DNA from: Thalassospira sp. HF15
Lineage (GTDB): Bacteria; Pseudomonadota; Alphaproteobacteria; Rhodospirillales; Thalassospiraceae
NCBI RefSeq assembly: GCF_011806525.1
Contig: NZ_JAAVKI010000009.1
Location: 1-64,000, forward strand
DNA length: 64,000 nucleotides
Direction of reading: 5' to 3'
Below, in pieces: positions 25,562 to 35,134 of this stretch (the stretch's first letter is position 1; each line of letters opens with the position of its first letter). Made by a program: the position numbers and the translations under genes. The notes under the pieces were generated by a model that made no database searches, was not told the origin of the DNA, and was given only the letters and a program-made list of their open reading frames with translations.

Positions 25562-26938
25562 TTACACGCGTTTCCAGCTGGTGCCATCCTTGAAGTCTTC
25601 AAGGATGATACCGCGCGCCAAAAGATCATCACGGATCTTGTCAGCGGTGGCGAAATCCTTGTTCTTCTTGGCATCTGCACGCTGGGCAATCAGGCCTTCG
25701 ATTTCGGCAGTCTCGTCTTCATCGGCCGACCCGGTAAACCAGGCTTCCGGATCACCTTCAAGGATGCCAAGCAACTTGGCGGCCGCCAGGATTTCACCTT
25801 TGGCCTCTGCACGCTCGAACTTCTTTTCCGCCTTGTTGAACTTGGTCACAAGGTTATGGAACTCCGAAATCGCAAGCGGCGTGTTGAGGTCATCACACAG
25901 CGCATCAAGCACCGCACGCGGCACCGGCATTTCTTCCGGGGTCACATCGCCGCTTTGACGCAGGGCCGTATAGAACCGATCAAGCGCCTCTTTGGCCTGA
26001 CGCAGGTTTTCTTCGGTCCAGTTGATCGGTTGATGGTAATGCGTTCCCATCATCGCCAGACGGATTGCTTCACCCGGCCATTTTTCAAGCAACTCATGCA
26101 CGGTGACGAAATTGCCCAGCGACTTGGACATCTTTTCGCCTTCGACCATCAGATGGCCGTTATGCATCCAGTATTTGGCGTAGCTTGAGCCCTTGTTCGC
26201 GCAGCAGCTTTGCGCCAGTTCGTTTTCATGATGCGGGAACACCAGATCCGAACCACCGCCGTGAATGTCAAAATTCTCGCCCAAATAGCGCGTCGACATG
26301 GCAGAGCATTCAATATGCCACCCCGGACGGCCCCGGCCCCACGGGCTATCCCACCCCGGAATGTCATCACTGGATGGTTTCCACAGAACAAAGTCTGCCG
26401 GATCTTTTTTATAGGGTGCGACTTCAACACGTGCACCGGCGATCATTTCCTTGCGATCACGGCGCGACAGCTTGCCATAGTCATCAAACGCCTCGACCGA
26501 AAACAGCACATGTCCTTCGGCGGCATAGGCAAAGCCCTGCTCGATCAGGCTTTCGCACATGGCAATCATTTCGGCGATATGTTCAGTCGCGCGCGGTTCG
26601 ATATCAGGCTTGGCCGCATTCAGGGCACCCATGTCATCCAGATAGGCCTGATGGGTGCGTTTGGTGATTTCAGAAATCGGCTCGCCGCTTTCCTTGGCGC
26701 GCGCATTGATCTTGTCATCAACGTCAGTGACGTTCCGAACGTAGGTCACCTTCGGATAGATATGGCGCAAAACGCGCACCAGCGTATCAAACACCACCAC
26801 CGGGCGGGCATTGCCGACATGGGCATAGTCATAGACCGTCGGGCCGCAGACATAGAGGCGCACGTGATTGGGATCAATCGGCTCAAACACCTGCTTTTCG
26901 CGGGTGAGCGTATCAAAAATGCGAAGGGTCTTGGTCAT
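25562..26938 (-). CDS. cysS: Cysteine-tRNA ligase
   Basis: A 458-aa class I synthetase. The HIGH-type motif lies in CGPTVYDYAHVGNARP; zinc-binding residues include the Cys of CGPTVY and those in HIECSAM; the KMSKS loop is EGEKMSKSLGNF. It charges tRNA-Cys. Length is normal. The C-terminal helical domain ends in GIILEDFKDGTSWKRV. gltX follows upstream on the same strand, 68 bp away, giving a cysS-gltX-nadE series of translation and cofactor genes. Confidence 0.97.
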   Translation of the reverse strand: MTKTLRIFDTLTREKQVFEPIDPNHVRLYVCGPTVYDYAHVGNARPVVVFDTLVRVLRHIYPKVTYVRNVTDVDDKINARAKESGEPISEITKRTHQAYLDDMGALNAAKPDIEPRATEHIAEMIAMCESLIEQGFAYAAEGHVLFSVEAFDDYGKLSRRDRKEMIAGARVEVAPYKKDPADFVLWKPSSDDIPGWDSPWGRGRPGWHIECSAMSTRYLGENFDIHGGGSDLVFPHHENELAQSCCANKGSSYAKYWMHNGHLMVEGEKMSKSLGNFVTVHELLEKWPGEAIRLAMMGTHYHQPINWTEENLRQAKEALDRFYTALRQSGDVTPEEMPVPRAVLDALCDDLNTPLAISEFHNLVTKFNKAEKKFERAEAKGEILAAAKLLGILEGDPEAWFTGSADEDETAEIEGLIAQRADAKKNKDFATADKIRDDLLARGIILEDFKDGTSWKRV

Positions 26939-27006
26939 TTCAAACGTCCGTTTGGCTGTTATATCGGTTTGGATGCAGGCAGTTTCCGGCGATCAAAGCA
27001 GATGCT

Positions 27007-28359
27007 TTAGACCGCCTTCCCACACAACCGATCACGCGCCTTTTCAGACCCGATCAAAACCAGCATGGTCGACATTTCCGGACCATGTTCACGCGCGGTC
27101 AACGCCTTGCGCAGCGGCATGAAAAGCTGCTTGCCCTTGCGGCCGGTTTCTTCCTTAAGCGCTGTGGTCCAGGATTTCCAGCTGGTGCCGTCAAGCTCGC
27201 CTTCGGGCAACATCTCGGCGGCCTGTTTGAGGAATGCTTCGTCCTCGCCATCAATTTCCGGAATGACGTTTTTGTGGATCACATCCCACCATTCCAGCGC
27301 CTCGGCCACGCGCCAGCAATTGCCGCGCACCGCATTCCAGAACATCTCATCGGCTTCTGCCATGCCAGCAGCTTCAAGCTTCGGTTTGGCGGCCTCAAAC
27401 GACATGTCGTGAATGACTTTTTCATTGAGGCTTGCCAGCTCTGCCGGATCAAATTTCGGGGTCGAACGGCCATAATGATCAAGGTCGAATTTCTCAAGCA
27501 CCTGGCTAAGGTTTGCCGGTTCGATCTTGTCCGATGCGCCAAGGCCGGTCAGAAGGCCAACCAATGCCTCGACCTCAAACCCGTCATTGCGCAGTTCACG
27601 CAATGAAAGACTGCCCAGACGTTTGGAAAGCTGCGAACCACCCGGCCCGGCCAAAAGCGGCATATGGGCAAATTCAAGTGCGCCCGGTTTCCCGCCAAGA
27701 GCAAGATACAGCAGTATTTGCGACACGGTATTGGTCACATGGTCTTCGCCGCGGATGATGTGGGTGACACCCATTTCAAGATCATCGACAACCGAGCCCA
27801 GCATATAAAGCAACGACCCGTCTTCGCGGATCAGAACCGGGTCGGATACGTGTTCGGTATCGAACGAACATACACCACGCGTCAGGTCATCCCATCCGAC
27901 CATGCCGTCGGTCAGAAGGAACCGCCAATGCGGCTTGCGGCCTTCGGCCTCAAGGGCAGCGATTTCTTCATCGCTAAGGGTCAACGCCTTGCGATCATAG
28001 ATGAATGGTTGATGACGCTGGCGGGCAGCCTTGCGCTTCCAGTTCAGTTCACCTTCCGTCTCATAGCAAGGATACAGCAATTCGCGCTTTTTAAGGTCCG
28101 CGATGGCGGCGTCATACTTATCCAGACGGAGCGACTGGCGTTCTTCCTGATCCCAGTCGATACCAAGCCATGAAAGGTCTTCACGGATCGCATCGACATA
28201 TTCGTCTTTGGAGCGTACCGGATCGGTATCGTCAAAACGCAGGATGAATTTCCCGCCTGATTTACGGGCATAGAGCCAGTTCATCAGCGCCACACGGGCG
28301 TTACCGACGTGAAGAAGCCCGGTCGGGCTGGGAGCAAATCGCAGAACAGGTTTTGTCAT
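27007..28359 (-). CDS. gltX: Glutamate-tRNA ligase
   Basis: About 450 aa from the ATG at 28359; a GTG 18 bp upstream is also in frame. The HIGH-like motif is FAPSPTGLLHVGNARVALMN and the KMSKS variant is SQLSKRLGSLSL. The set RFDDTDPVRSKDEYVDAI is typical of bacterial GluRS. Alphaproteobacteria often carry two gltX copies, one of which may charge tRNA-Gln with glutamate; which one this is cannot be told from this window. It begins 14 bp beyond the nadE stop, so it is in the same operon. Confidence 0.95.
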   Translation of the reverse strand: MTKPVLRFAPSPTGLLHVGNARVALMNWLYARKSGGKFILRFDDTDPVRSKDEYVDAIREDLSWLGIDWDQEERQSLRLDKYDAAIADLKKRELLYPCYETEGELNWKRKAARQRHQPFIYDRKALTLSDEEIAALEAEGRKPHWRFLLTDGMVGWDDLTRGVCSFDTEHVSDPVLIREDGSLLYMLGSVVDDLEMGVTHIIRGEDHVTNTVSQILLYLALGGKPGALEFAHMPLLAGPGGSQLSKRLGSLSLRELRNDGFEVEALVGLLTGLGASDKIEPANLSQVLEKFDLDHYGRSTPKFDPAELASLNEKVIHDMSFEAAKPKLEAAGMAEADEMFWNAVRGNCWRVAEALEWWDVIHKNVIPEIDGEDEAFLKQAAEMLPEGELDGTSWKSWTTALKEETGRKGKQLFMPLRKALTAREHGPEMSTMLVLIGSEKARDRLCGKAV

Positions 28360-28373
28360 TTCAAACTTTTCAA

Positions 28374-30050
28374 TCACGTAACAAGGTTCGTGAAGCCATT
28401 GGTAATCGGATAGCGACGGTCACGGCCAAAGGCGCGCGGGGTAATCTTGACCCCCGGCGGTGCCTGACGGCGTTTATATTCCGCCCGATCCAGCAACCGC
28501 CAGACCCGGCGTACTGTTGCCTCGTCATGACCACTATCAACGATATCGCGAACGGACCGCTCGCCTTCAATCATCTGATGCAGGATATCATCCAAAACAT
28601 CATACGGCGGCAGACTATCTTCGTCTTTCTGATCGGGGCGCAGTTCAGCCGATGGCGGTTTGGTGATAATCCGCTCGGGAATCACCATGCCATCCGGGCC
28701 CATCGCCCCGCTTGGTTTGTGTTCATTGCGCCAGTGGCACAAATTGAACACGGTCGTTTTATAAAGGTCTTTCAGAACCGAATAACCACCACACATATCG
28801 CCATACAGCGTGGCATAGCCAACCGACATTTCCGACTTGTTGCCGGTCGTCAGCACCATGTGGCCAAACTTGTTTGAAAGCCCCATCAGGATAATTCCGC
28901 GCGAACGGGCCTGAATGTTTTCTTCGGTAATATCGGTATCACGGCCCTCGAATGCCGGGGCTAGCATTTCATCAAATGCCGCCATGGCCGGACCGATATT
29001 GATGCTTTCAATCCCGGTCTTGAGCATGCCGGCGCACTGTTCCGCATCTTCAAGGCTGTCTGCCGAGGTATAAGGCGATGGCATCATCACCAGACGCACA
29101 CGATCCGATCCCAGCGCATCAACGGCGATGGCAGCCGAAAGCGCACTATCGATCCCGCCCGACATACCAATCACAACACCGGGGAAGCCGTTTTTATTGA
29201 CGTAATCACGCAGGCCCAGAACCAGCGTCTGATAGATGGCATCAAGCCCGCTGGGATAAACGGCCTTGGGCGCATCATCCGCACAGCGCCATTTACCGTC
29301 ATCATGCTGCTGCCAGGTGGTTAGCGCGACATCCTCGGCAAAGGCCGGCAAGGCAACGGCAAGCGATCCATCGCCGTTGAGGCCAAACGATCCACCATCG
29401 AAAACCAGTTCATCCTGCCCGCCGACTTCGTTGCAATAGATCATCGGCTTGCCGCTTTCGCGCACCCGATCCTCGATCAGCTTGCGGCGCAGGCCGCTTT
29501 TGTCGGCCTCAAACGGCGACCCGTTGGGCACCAGGAAAATCTCCGCCCCGGCATCTGCCAGATGGGCGACAACATGCGGCGTCCAGACATCCTCGCAGAT
29601 CGGCACGCCAAGCTTTACGCCCTTGAACGAAATCGGGGTTGGCATCGGGCCAGCAGCAAAGACGCGCTTTTCATCAAACACGCCATAATTCGGCAAGTCG
29701 TTCTTGGCGCGCACATCAATAATCTTGCCCTGATCAATCAGCAAAACCGCATTGTGGCGCGTGCCATCCACTTCCCACGGTGTGGTCAACAGCAAGGCCG
29801 GACCATCTTTGCGTTTGGCGGTATGATCGCAGATGAATTGAACCGCATCATGCAGATGGCGCATAAACGCTGGCTTCATCACCAGATCCTCGGGCGGATA
29901 GCCCGACAGCACCAGTTCGGAATACAGTACGATCTCCGCAGCCTTATCAGCCGCAGTTTCCCAGGCAGCCACAACCTTGTCCCGGTTCCCGGTGACATCA
30001 CCGACAATCGGGTTCAGCTGGGCAATCGCGATGGCAAGCTTCTTTGTCAT
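28374..30050 (-). CDS. nadE: Glutamine-dependent NAD+ synthase
   Basis: About 558 aa from the ATG at 30050. The N-terminal nitrilase-type glutaminase domain has AIAQLNPIVGDVTGN, the Glu of LVLSGYPPEDL, a lysine and the catalytic Cys in VPICEDVW. The C-terminal ATP-pyrophosphatase domain has the P-loop GMSGGIDSALSAAIAVDALG. It amidates nicotinic acid adenine dinucleotide to NAD+. The frame extends 99 bp upstream, but homologues begin at the MTKKLAIAIAQLNP segment. A ribosome site is not strong. Confidence 0.96.
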   Translation of the reverse strand: MTKKLAIAIAQLNPIVGDVTGNRDKVVAAWETAADKAAEIVLYSELVLSGYPPEDLVMKPAFMRHLHDAVQFICDHTAKRKDGPALLLTTPWEVDGTRHNAVLLIDQGKIIDVRAKNDLPNYGVFDEKRVFAAGPMPTPISFKGVKLGVPICEDVWTPHVVAHLADAGAEIFLVPNGSPFEADKSGLRRKLIEDRVRESGKPMIYCNEVGGQDELVFDGGSFGLNGDGSLAVALPAFAEDVALTTWQQHDDGKWRCADDAPKAVYPSGLDAIYQTLVLGLRDYVNKNGFPGVVIGMSGGIDSALSAAIAVDALGSDRVRLVMMPSPYTSADSLEDAEQCAGMLKTGIESINIGPAMAAFDEMLAPAFEGRDTDITEENIQARSRGIILMGLSNKFGHMVLTTGNKSEMSVGYATLYGDMCGGYSVLKDLYKTTVFNLCHWRNEHKPSGAMGPDGMVIPERIITKPPSAELRPDQKDEDSLPPYDVLDDILHQMIEGERSVRDIVDSGHDEATVRRVWRLLDRAEYKRRQAPPGVKITPRAFGRDRRYPITNGFTNLVT

Positions 30051-30311
30051 GATGTTGGAATAGGATCGCCCCTGCGCGCTGTCAATTGCGGAATACAAGA
30101 TATGCCATGTTTCACACACGACGACCATTATTGCATAGCAGCAATGCAAAGGGCTGAATGTCGCTAATACTATGATAATTCGCGCCTATTCACGTTTAGT
30201 GGCGCGTGTTTATCGGTTGATAATCACTTGCAAAATTGATCATGGGCCGTTCTATTCCGCTTGACCGTGAAAACACGGCAAAAACACAACAAACTGATAC
30301 GAGCAAATAGA

Positions 30312-30656
30312 ATGTCAAACCAAGCCACCACCACGCCCCAAATCCCGGTTGTCACGATTTCCCACATCCCGGGCAAAGAAATCAGCGAAAACCTTGGCAT
30401 CGTCTTTGGCAGTTCGGTGCGTAGCCGTAACTTCCTTTTTGATATCATGGCAACGCTCAAGAACCTTTTTGGCGGCGAAGTCCGGTCCTATACCCGCCTT
30501 CTTGAAGATGCCCAGCAAGAAGCGACCGACCGCCTGATTGCCCAGTCCGTGAAACTGAATGCCGATGCCATCGTTGATGTGCATTTTGCAACATCGCAGG
30601 TTGCCTATAAGGCCGCCGAGATTTTTGCCTATGGCACTGCTGTTCGACTGAAATAA
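30312..30656 (+). CDS. YbjQ/UPF0145-family protein
   Basis: About 114 aa starting at MSNQATTTPQ. The core FGGEVRSYTRLLEDAQQEAT, then LNADAIVDVHFATSQV and FAYGTAVRL, matches the small UPF0145 (YbjQ) family, a pentameric dodecin-like fold of unknown function sometimes called heavy-metal-binding. Unlike most it has a longer N-terminal strand. It lies 18 bp upstream of an M48 peptidase that carries a related domain, a strong contextual link. Confidence 0.85.
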   Translation: MSNQATTTPQIPVVTISHIPGKEISENLGIVFGSSVRSRNFLFDIMATLKNLFGGEVRSYTRLLEDAQQEATDRLIAQSVKLNADAIVDVHFATSQVAYKAAEIFAYGTAVRLK

Positions 30657-30674
30657 CCGGGTGGTAGCATAACA

Positions 30675-32036
30675 ATGGAAGAGTTCTTTCTTCCGGGAAT
30701 TGCGCTGACCATCCTGATCGGAATCGCTTATCTGACCGGCCGTTTGGCCGATGCGGCGCACGAACGTGCGCTTGCACGCGACGAAACCCTTTTGCCGCAT
30801 CAGTATCTTGATTCCGGGGATGCAGTTCCCGAACACGTCACATTGCACGACAGCAAACTGGTCACCGGTAAGGTCGTTATTGCCGAAGACCGTTTTCGCA
30901 ACCTATTGGCCCGCCTCCGCATTTTCGTCGGCGGACGTCTGGCCGCACACGAAGCAACGGTTACACGTGCCAAGCGCGATGCCGTCCTTCGCCTTCGCAC
31001 CAATGCCAAGGGTGCCAGCCATATTATCGGCCTGCGCTTTGATTCTTCCGAACTCGGGCGGGGCATGATCGAGGTGATCGTTTCAGGCACTGCCCTTTAC
31101 ACCGATCATCGCCCGACCGGTGGCAAGCCGGCCGCCCTTCCTGATGACGGGGTCAATATCTCTCATCGGAACCTGTTGGCAGAACTGGTGTCCGGCAGCT
31201 TTGCATTTCTTCTGATCTGCTGGGCCATTTATGCGGCAAGCGGCTTTGCCATTGAATGGGCGGCAGACAGCATTTCGGTTGAGGACGAAGTTGCAATCTG
31301 GTCGGAGCTTGAACCCGAACTGATTGCCGGACATCGACTTGATTCCGAACGCAGCATTCCGGAACGCTACCTAGTCGATTTAATCAATTCGATCCCCAAA
31401 GAGGCGATTGGTCCAGCACAAGCGTACGATTTTGATGTGCTCATTATCCCTGACGACACACCAAATGCGGCCGCATTGCCCGGCGGCTTGATCCTGGTCC
31501 ATACCGGCATGCTTGAACTGGTCGACAGCGAAAACGAACTACTGTCAATTTTGGGGCATGAAATCGGCCATTATAATGGGCGCGATCACCTTGAAGGACT
31601 CGGCCGCGAGGTCGTTGGCGTCGCCCTTTCGGCCATGATGTTCCAGAACGATGCGGTTCTGACCACCTGGGTCGCAGGATGGCCGAAATTGCTGGCCGAT
31701 ATGGATTACTCCCGCAGTCAGGAACTTGATGCCGATAACTGGAGCCTCAAGATTCTGATGGCCAAATATGGCCACGTTGCCGAAGCATCGCGCACGTTTG
31801 AAAAACTTGCCTCCATGCAGGGCGGGCACAGCGTGATGGATTATCTAGCCACCCATCCGCATCCGCAGGACCGGGTGAACCGCCTCAATAAAATGGCGGA
31901 AGATCAAGGCCTGCCAATTGGCGAGCCTGTCGATCTTCAAACCGCCTTTGAGAATTATCTGGTTCGAAGCGGAGAAATCCCGGCCAGCGCCCTTGAAGAC
32001 CGCCACCAATATAACCTTACCAACACGGGAAACTGA
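30675..32036 (+). CDS. YbjQ-like domain fused to M48-type zinc metallopeptidase
   Basis: A 453-aa membrane protein. Residues about 1-22 are a hydrophobic anchor. Residues about 55-150 resemble the YbjQ/UPF0145 domain of the upstream gene (LARLRIFVGGRLAAHEATVT, GASHIIGLRFDSSE, IEVIVSGTALYT). A second membrane segment lies near 174-196. The peptidase follows: HEIGH at H295-H299 and E350 in SQELDADNWS as third zinc ligand, with PGGLILVHTGMLEL before it, typical of M48 (BepA/Oma1-like). M48 enzymes degrade misfolded membrane proteins. It is between a ybjQ gene and a membrane protein gene with 3-18 bp gaps, so one operon. Confidence 0.88.
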   Translation: MEEFFLPGIALTILIGIAYLTGRLADAAHERALARDETLLPHQYLDSGDAVPEHVTLHDSKLVTGKVVIAEDRFRNLLARLRIFVGGRLAAHEATVTRAKRDAVLRLRTNAKGASHIIGLRFDSSELGRGMIEVIVSGTALYTDHRPTGGKPAALPDDGVNISHRNLLAELVSGSFAFLLICWAIYAASGFAIEWAADSISVEDEVAIWSELEPELIAGHRLDSERSIPERYLVDLINSIPKEAIGPAQAYDFDVLIIPDDTPNAAALPGGLILVHTGMLELVDSENELLSILGHEIGHYNGRDHLEGLGREVVGVALSAMMFQNDAVLTTWVAGWPKLLADMDYSRSQELDADNWSLKILMAKYGHVAEASRTFEKLASMQGGHSVMDYLATHPHPQDRVNRLNKMAEDQGLPIGEPVDLQTAFENYLVRSGEIPASALEDRHQYNLTNTGN

Positions 32037-32039
32037 CCC

Positions 32040-32615
32040 ATGCGTGGACTTTTTGCGCCTTTTCGCTTTCTGAGCGTTAGCGGACGCCCGAATTGTGAAT
32101 TCTGGCTCACACAATGCATCATTCTGGCCTCGACCATTATGGGTGTCTACCTAGCAAGCTTTGCCGGTTTTGAGATTGCGGTTGATTTTGACCGCTACCA
32201 AAGTGTTTCCGATGTTTCCAATCTGGAAAAGTCGCTTGAAGCGGAATTTTCCGACAATATCGAAAAGGTCGAAACCTGGATTGCGGACTATCCCGAAGGC
32301 CCGATGACCTGGCATGCCGCAAAACTTGCCCCGCGTGAACGCCACAAACTTGATGATATGGTGTGGCAGACAATGCGCTATTCGCAACGCACGTTTGAGG
32401 TAAACCCGGCGATCATCACCGGGGTACGCCGCTTCTATTCCGATATCGAAGCACAGATGACGATCATGTTCATGCAACAAAACGCCAATGGCATGGCGCG
32501 CAATGCATTGAGGAAAATGGGTGAAATCGCCGCAACAGCGCGGGCTGAGGTCTTGCCCCTGCTGCACTCGGAAATAAAACGCCTCGATGATGATCTGGCG
32601 AAAATGACGCACTGA
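32040..32615 (+). CDS. Single-pass membrane protein of unknown function
   Basis: A 191-aa protein, unrecognised. It has one hydrophobic segment (about residues 24-46, LTQCIILASTIMGVYLASFA), then a largely helical soluble domain, with an amphipathic stretch at the C-terminus. The ATG lies 3 bp after the M48 stop, indicating coupling. By context it may be an accessory of the YbjQ-M48 protease. A terminator follows. Confidence 0.7.
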   Translation: MRGLFAPFRFLSVSGRPNCEFWLTQCIILASTIMGVYLASFAGFEIAVDFDRYQSVSDVSNLEKSLEAEFSDNIEKVETWIADYPEGPMTWHAAKLAPRERHKLDDMVWQTMRYSQRTFEVNPAIITGVRRFYSDIEAQMTIMFMQQNANGMARNALRKMGEIAATARAEVLPLLHSEIKRLDDDLAKMTH

Positions 32616-32644
32616 TTTCGTGCATCCTCAGATGGCGAAAACAC

Positions 32645-32676
32645 AAAACCGGGGCTGCAATCAGTCCCGGTTTTTC
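32645..32676. terminator. Terminator between M48 operon and convergent gene
   Basis: AAAACCGGG (32645-32653) pairs with CCCGGTTTT (32666-32674) around a 12-nt loop, followed by a T-rich tract on the plus strand. Confidence 0.85.
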
Positions 32677-32707
32677 TTTTTCACTTAGAGGAGGAGGAAA
32701 TCAGGGA

Positions 32708-33193
32708 TCAAAGGGCCAAGGCCGCGTCGATTTCGCCCTGACTCATGGTTTTGGCTGAACCATGGATAATGCCACTGGCGACATCCATGAACTTCTGAAG
32801 CGAGGTGGTCACGGCACTTGCCGTCACGCGCAGCAAATCCTCATCGCCGGTCTCGATAATGGTCTCAAGCTGCGAAACCGCATGCGACACAATCCTGTTA
32901 AGATGCTCGATGGTTTCTTCAAACGGCTGACGGAACTTGGCTGGCACATGCTCATAAGCCTCAATCGCCAGATCCTTGTCTGAAAAGGCGCTATCGCGGA
33001 AGTGCTCCTGATAGCTTTTCGGCGCCCATTCCTTGCAGTCCTCGATCATGTCAGGCATGTCGGGCACCATTTCGAGAAGCATGACGATCTCATTGAAATG
33101 GTTCAGATAATCGGTCGCCAAAAGCGTGGTCGAGGAAATATTGGTTCCCTCCACCTTCTTTTGCCATGCGCTGAATTCAGCGTCGTCCACCAT
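32708..33193 (-). CDS. Helical protein with a FliM-like C-terminal peptide
   Basis: A 161-aa soluble, helical protein that I do not recognise as a whole. Its last residues, TMSQGEIDAALAL, resemble the SQxEIDALL peptide by which FliM (and some CheZ-like and other chemotaxis proteins) binds CheY. The body begins MVDDAEFSAWQKKV and has long amphipathic helices (for example FEETIEHLNRIVSHAVSQLE), a form compatible with a CheZ-like bundle. A DxxxQ phosphatase motif is not evident. It sits alone between convergent and same-strand neighbours. A role in chemotaxis is inference only. Confidence 0.65.
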   Translation of the reverse strand: MVDDAEFSAWQKKVEGTNISSTTLLATDYLNHFNEIVMLLEMVPDMPDMIEDCKEWAPKSYQEHFRDSAFSDKDLAIEAYEHVPAKFRQPFEETIEHLNRIVSHAVSQLETIIETGDEDLLRVTASAVTTSLQKFMDVASGIIHGSAKTMSQGEIDAALAL

Positions 33194-33383
33194 ACCCGTT
33201 GCGACCCCTCGCCCTTAATCTTCTGTCAGGAACACCCTGCAATTACCCATACTTAAGAATATTTGATCGCCATTGGTAGATGTTTTTTCACGAATTCATA
33301 CTGATTGTGCAACAAAATGCATCGAAGCCTGCTTTAACTGCCTCACTTGGGAAGCCGACGTCCCAAAAGAAGTCCCAAAAGAA

Positions 33384-33410
33384 AAGGTGCCCGACACTCC
33401 CGGGCACCTT
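33384..33410 (-). terminator. Terminator after DAHP synthase
   Basis: AAGGTGCCCG pairs with CGGGCACCTT; on the minus strand TTTTC follows. It lies about 30 bp after the stop. Confidence 0.75.
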
Positions 33411-33441
33411 AACAATCAATCTGTTCAATCAGACGATCAAA

Positions 33442-34827
33442 TCAAGCAGAAGCAGCCATCTGTTCTGCGCGAACGCTGTCGCGTTCTTTTTTGATCATTT
33501 CGGCCATCAGGAAGGCAAGCTCAAGAGCCTGTCCGCCGTTCAGGCGCGGGTCGCAATGGGTGTGGTAACGATCCGAAAGGGTGTCTTCGGTCACTTCACG
33601 CGCACCACCGATGCATTCGGTCACATCCGTTCCGGTCATTTCGAAATGAACGCCACCGGCATGGGTGCCTTCGGCCTTGTGCACTTCAAAGAAGTTTTTG
33701 ACCTCTGACAGGATCGCATCGAACGGACGGGTTTTATATCCGGTTGATGCCTTGATCGTGTTGCCATGCATCGGATCACAGGACCAGACAACCTTGCGGC
33801 CTTCATCCTTCACACGCTTGACCAGACGCGGCAGGTTATCAAACACCTTATCTGCGCCCATGCGTGCGATGAGGGTCAGGCGACCGGCTTCGTTGTTCGG
33901 GTTCAGGATGTCGATCAGACGGATCAGGTCATCCTCATCCATGGTCGGGCCGCATTTCATGCCGATCGGGTTGTTAACCCCACGCAGGAATTCAACATGT
34001 GCGTGATCGGCCTGGCGGGTACGGTCGCCAATCCACAGCATATGCGAGGAGCAATCATACCACTCGCCGGTCAGGCTGTCCTGACGGGTCAATGCCTGCT
34101 CGTAACCCAGCAAAAGCGCCTCGTGCGAGGTATAGAAATCCGTCTCGCGCAGCTGCGGTGCGCTTTCGGCGGTGATGCCGCACGCTTCCATGAAGGCAAC
34201 CGCCTCATCGATCTGGGTGGTCATCTTGCTGTAGCGTTCACCAGCCGGGCTACCATCGACAAAGGACAGGTTCCAGCGATGGATTTTGGTCAGATCGGCA
34301 AAGCCACCCTGTGCAAAGGCACGCAGCAGGTTAAGCGTTGCGGCGGACTGGTTATAGGCGCGGATCTGGCGCTGCGGGTCCGGAATGCGGGCTGCTTCGG
34401 TGAACTCGATGCCGTTGACCACATCACCGCGATAGCTAGGCAGTTCGACACCATTGATGGTTTCGGTATCAGATGAGCGCGGCTTGGCAAACTGACCAGC
34501 CATACGCCCAACCTTGACCACCGGGCATGCCGCGCCATAGGTCAGGACCACGGCCATCTGCAACATCACCTTGAAGGTGTCGCGAATATTGTTCGGATGA
34601 AATTCCTTGAAGCTTTCGGCACAGTCCCCGCCTTGCAGCAGGAAAGCCTTGCCTTCTGCGACTTCACCAAGCTTTTCCTTGAGCGCACGCGCCTCGCCAG
34701 CAAACACCAAAGGAGGATAGCTGCCGAGCTCTTGCTCTACGGCCTTTAAGGCCTGTGCATCAGGATAAGTCGGCACCTGCTTAATCGGCAGGTTACGCCA
34801 GCTATCAATGCTCCAGCTCTTGCTCAT
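33442..34827 (-). CDS. Class II DAHP synthase (3-deoxy-7-phosphoheptulonate synthase)
   Basis: A 461-aa plant-type (class II) DAHP synthase, which condenses phosphoenolpyruvate and erythrose 4-phosphate in the first step of the shikimate pathway. Family signatures visible are [50 protein letters not shown] and [11 protein letters not shown]. Length is normal. GAGAGGAAGCAA precedes the ATG. Upstream lies an extended -10 promoter and a small hairpin near the ribosome site. No type I DAHP synthase is nearby. Confidence 0.96.
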   Translation of the reverse strand: MSKSWSIDSWRNLPIKQVPTYPDAQALKAVEQELGSYPPLVFAGEARALKEKLGEVAEGKAFLLQGGDCAESFKEFHPNNIRDTFKVMLQMAVVLTYGAACPVVKVGRMAGQFAKPRSSDTETINGVELPSYRGDVVNGIEFTEAARIPDPQRQIRAYNQSAATLNLLRAFAQGGFADLTKIHRWNLSFVDGSPAGERYSKMTTQIDEAVAFMEACGITAESAPQLRETDFYTSHEALLLGYEQALTRQDSLTGEWYDCSSHMLWIGDRTRQADHAHVEFLRGVNNPIGMKCGPTMDEDDLIRLIDILNPNNEAGRLTLIARMGADKVFDNLPRLVKRVKDEGRKVVWSCDPMHGNTIKASTGYKTRPFDAILSEVKNFFEVHKAEGTHAGGVHFEMTGTDVTECIGGAREVTEDTLSDRYHTHCDPRLNGGQALELAFLMAEMIKKERDSVRAEQMAASA

Positions 34828-35134
34828 TTGCTTCCTCTCAATCCGGCATGTTCATCGTCATGCCGCCATTATAGCACATATACGTTTATCTGGCGGAATT
34901 CCGCCCGCTTGACCGGTAATTTAACCGGGCCAGACTTGATACGGGTTTTGCCAACGCATTTCCACCCCTTCTCGACGTTCGGAGATCATTTTTCGGCAAT
35001 TTTTTACCAAACCGTCAAAATTTGGCGCAAAATTCCACTCAAAACCTGCAATTTATCAAGGGCGGATGCAGTGTGATCAAATACTCACACCCTTCAGATA
35101 TGTGCGAATCCGGATTAGCAAAACGTCTGTGACG
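34828..35134 (-). promoter_or_regulatory. DAHP synthase promoter and leader hairpin
   Basis: On the minus strand an extended -10 box TGCTATAAT lies at 34868-34876, about 40 bp before the gene. Just downstream, CGGCATG (34859-34865 on the minus strand's first arm) pairs with CATGCCG (34844-34850) to make a short hairpin near the ribosome site, which could modulate translation. The rest of this 307-bp gap up to the GFA gene shows nothing else recognisable. Confidence 0.55.

Noticed and set aside
33365..33388. Short direct repeat GTCCCAAAAGAA twice
   Set aside because: Only two copies of 12 bp, next to a terminator; probably coincidental.
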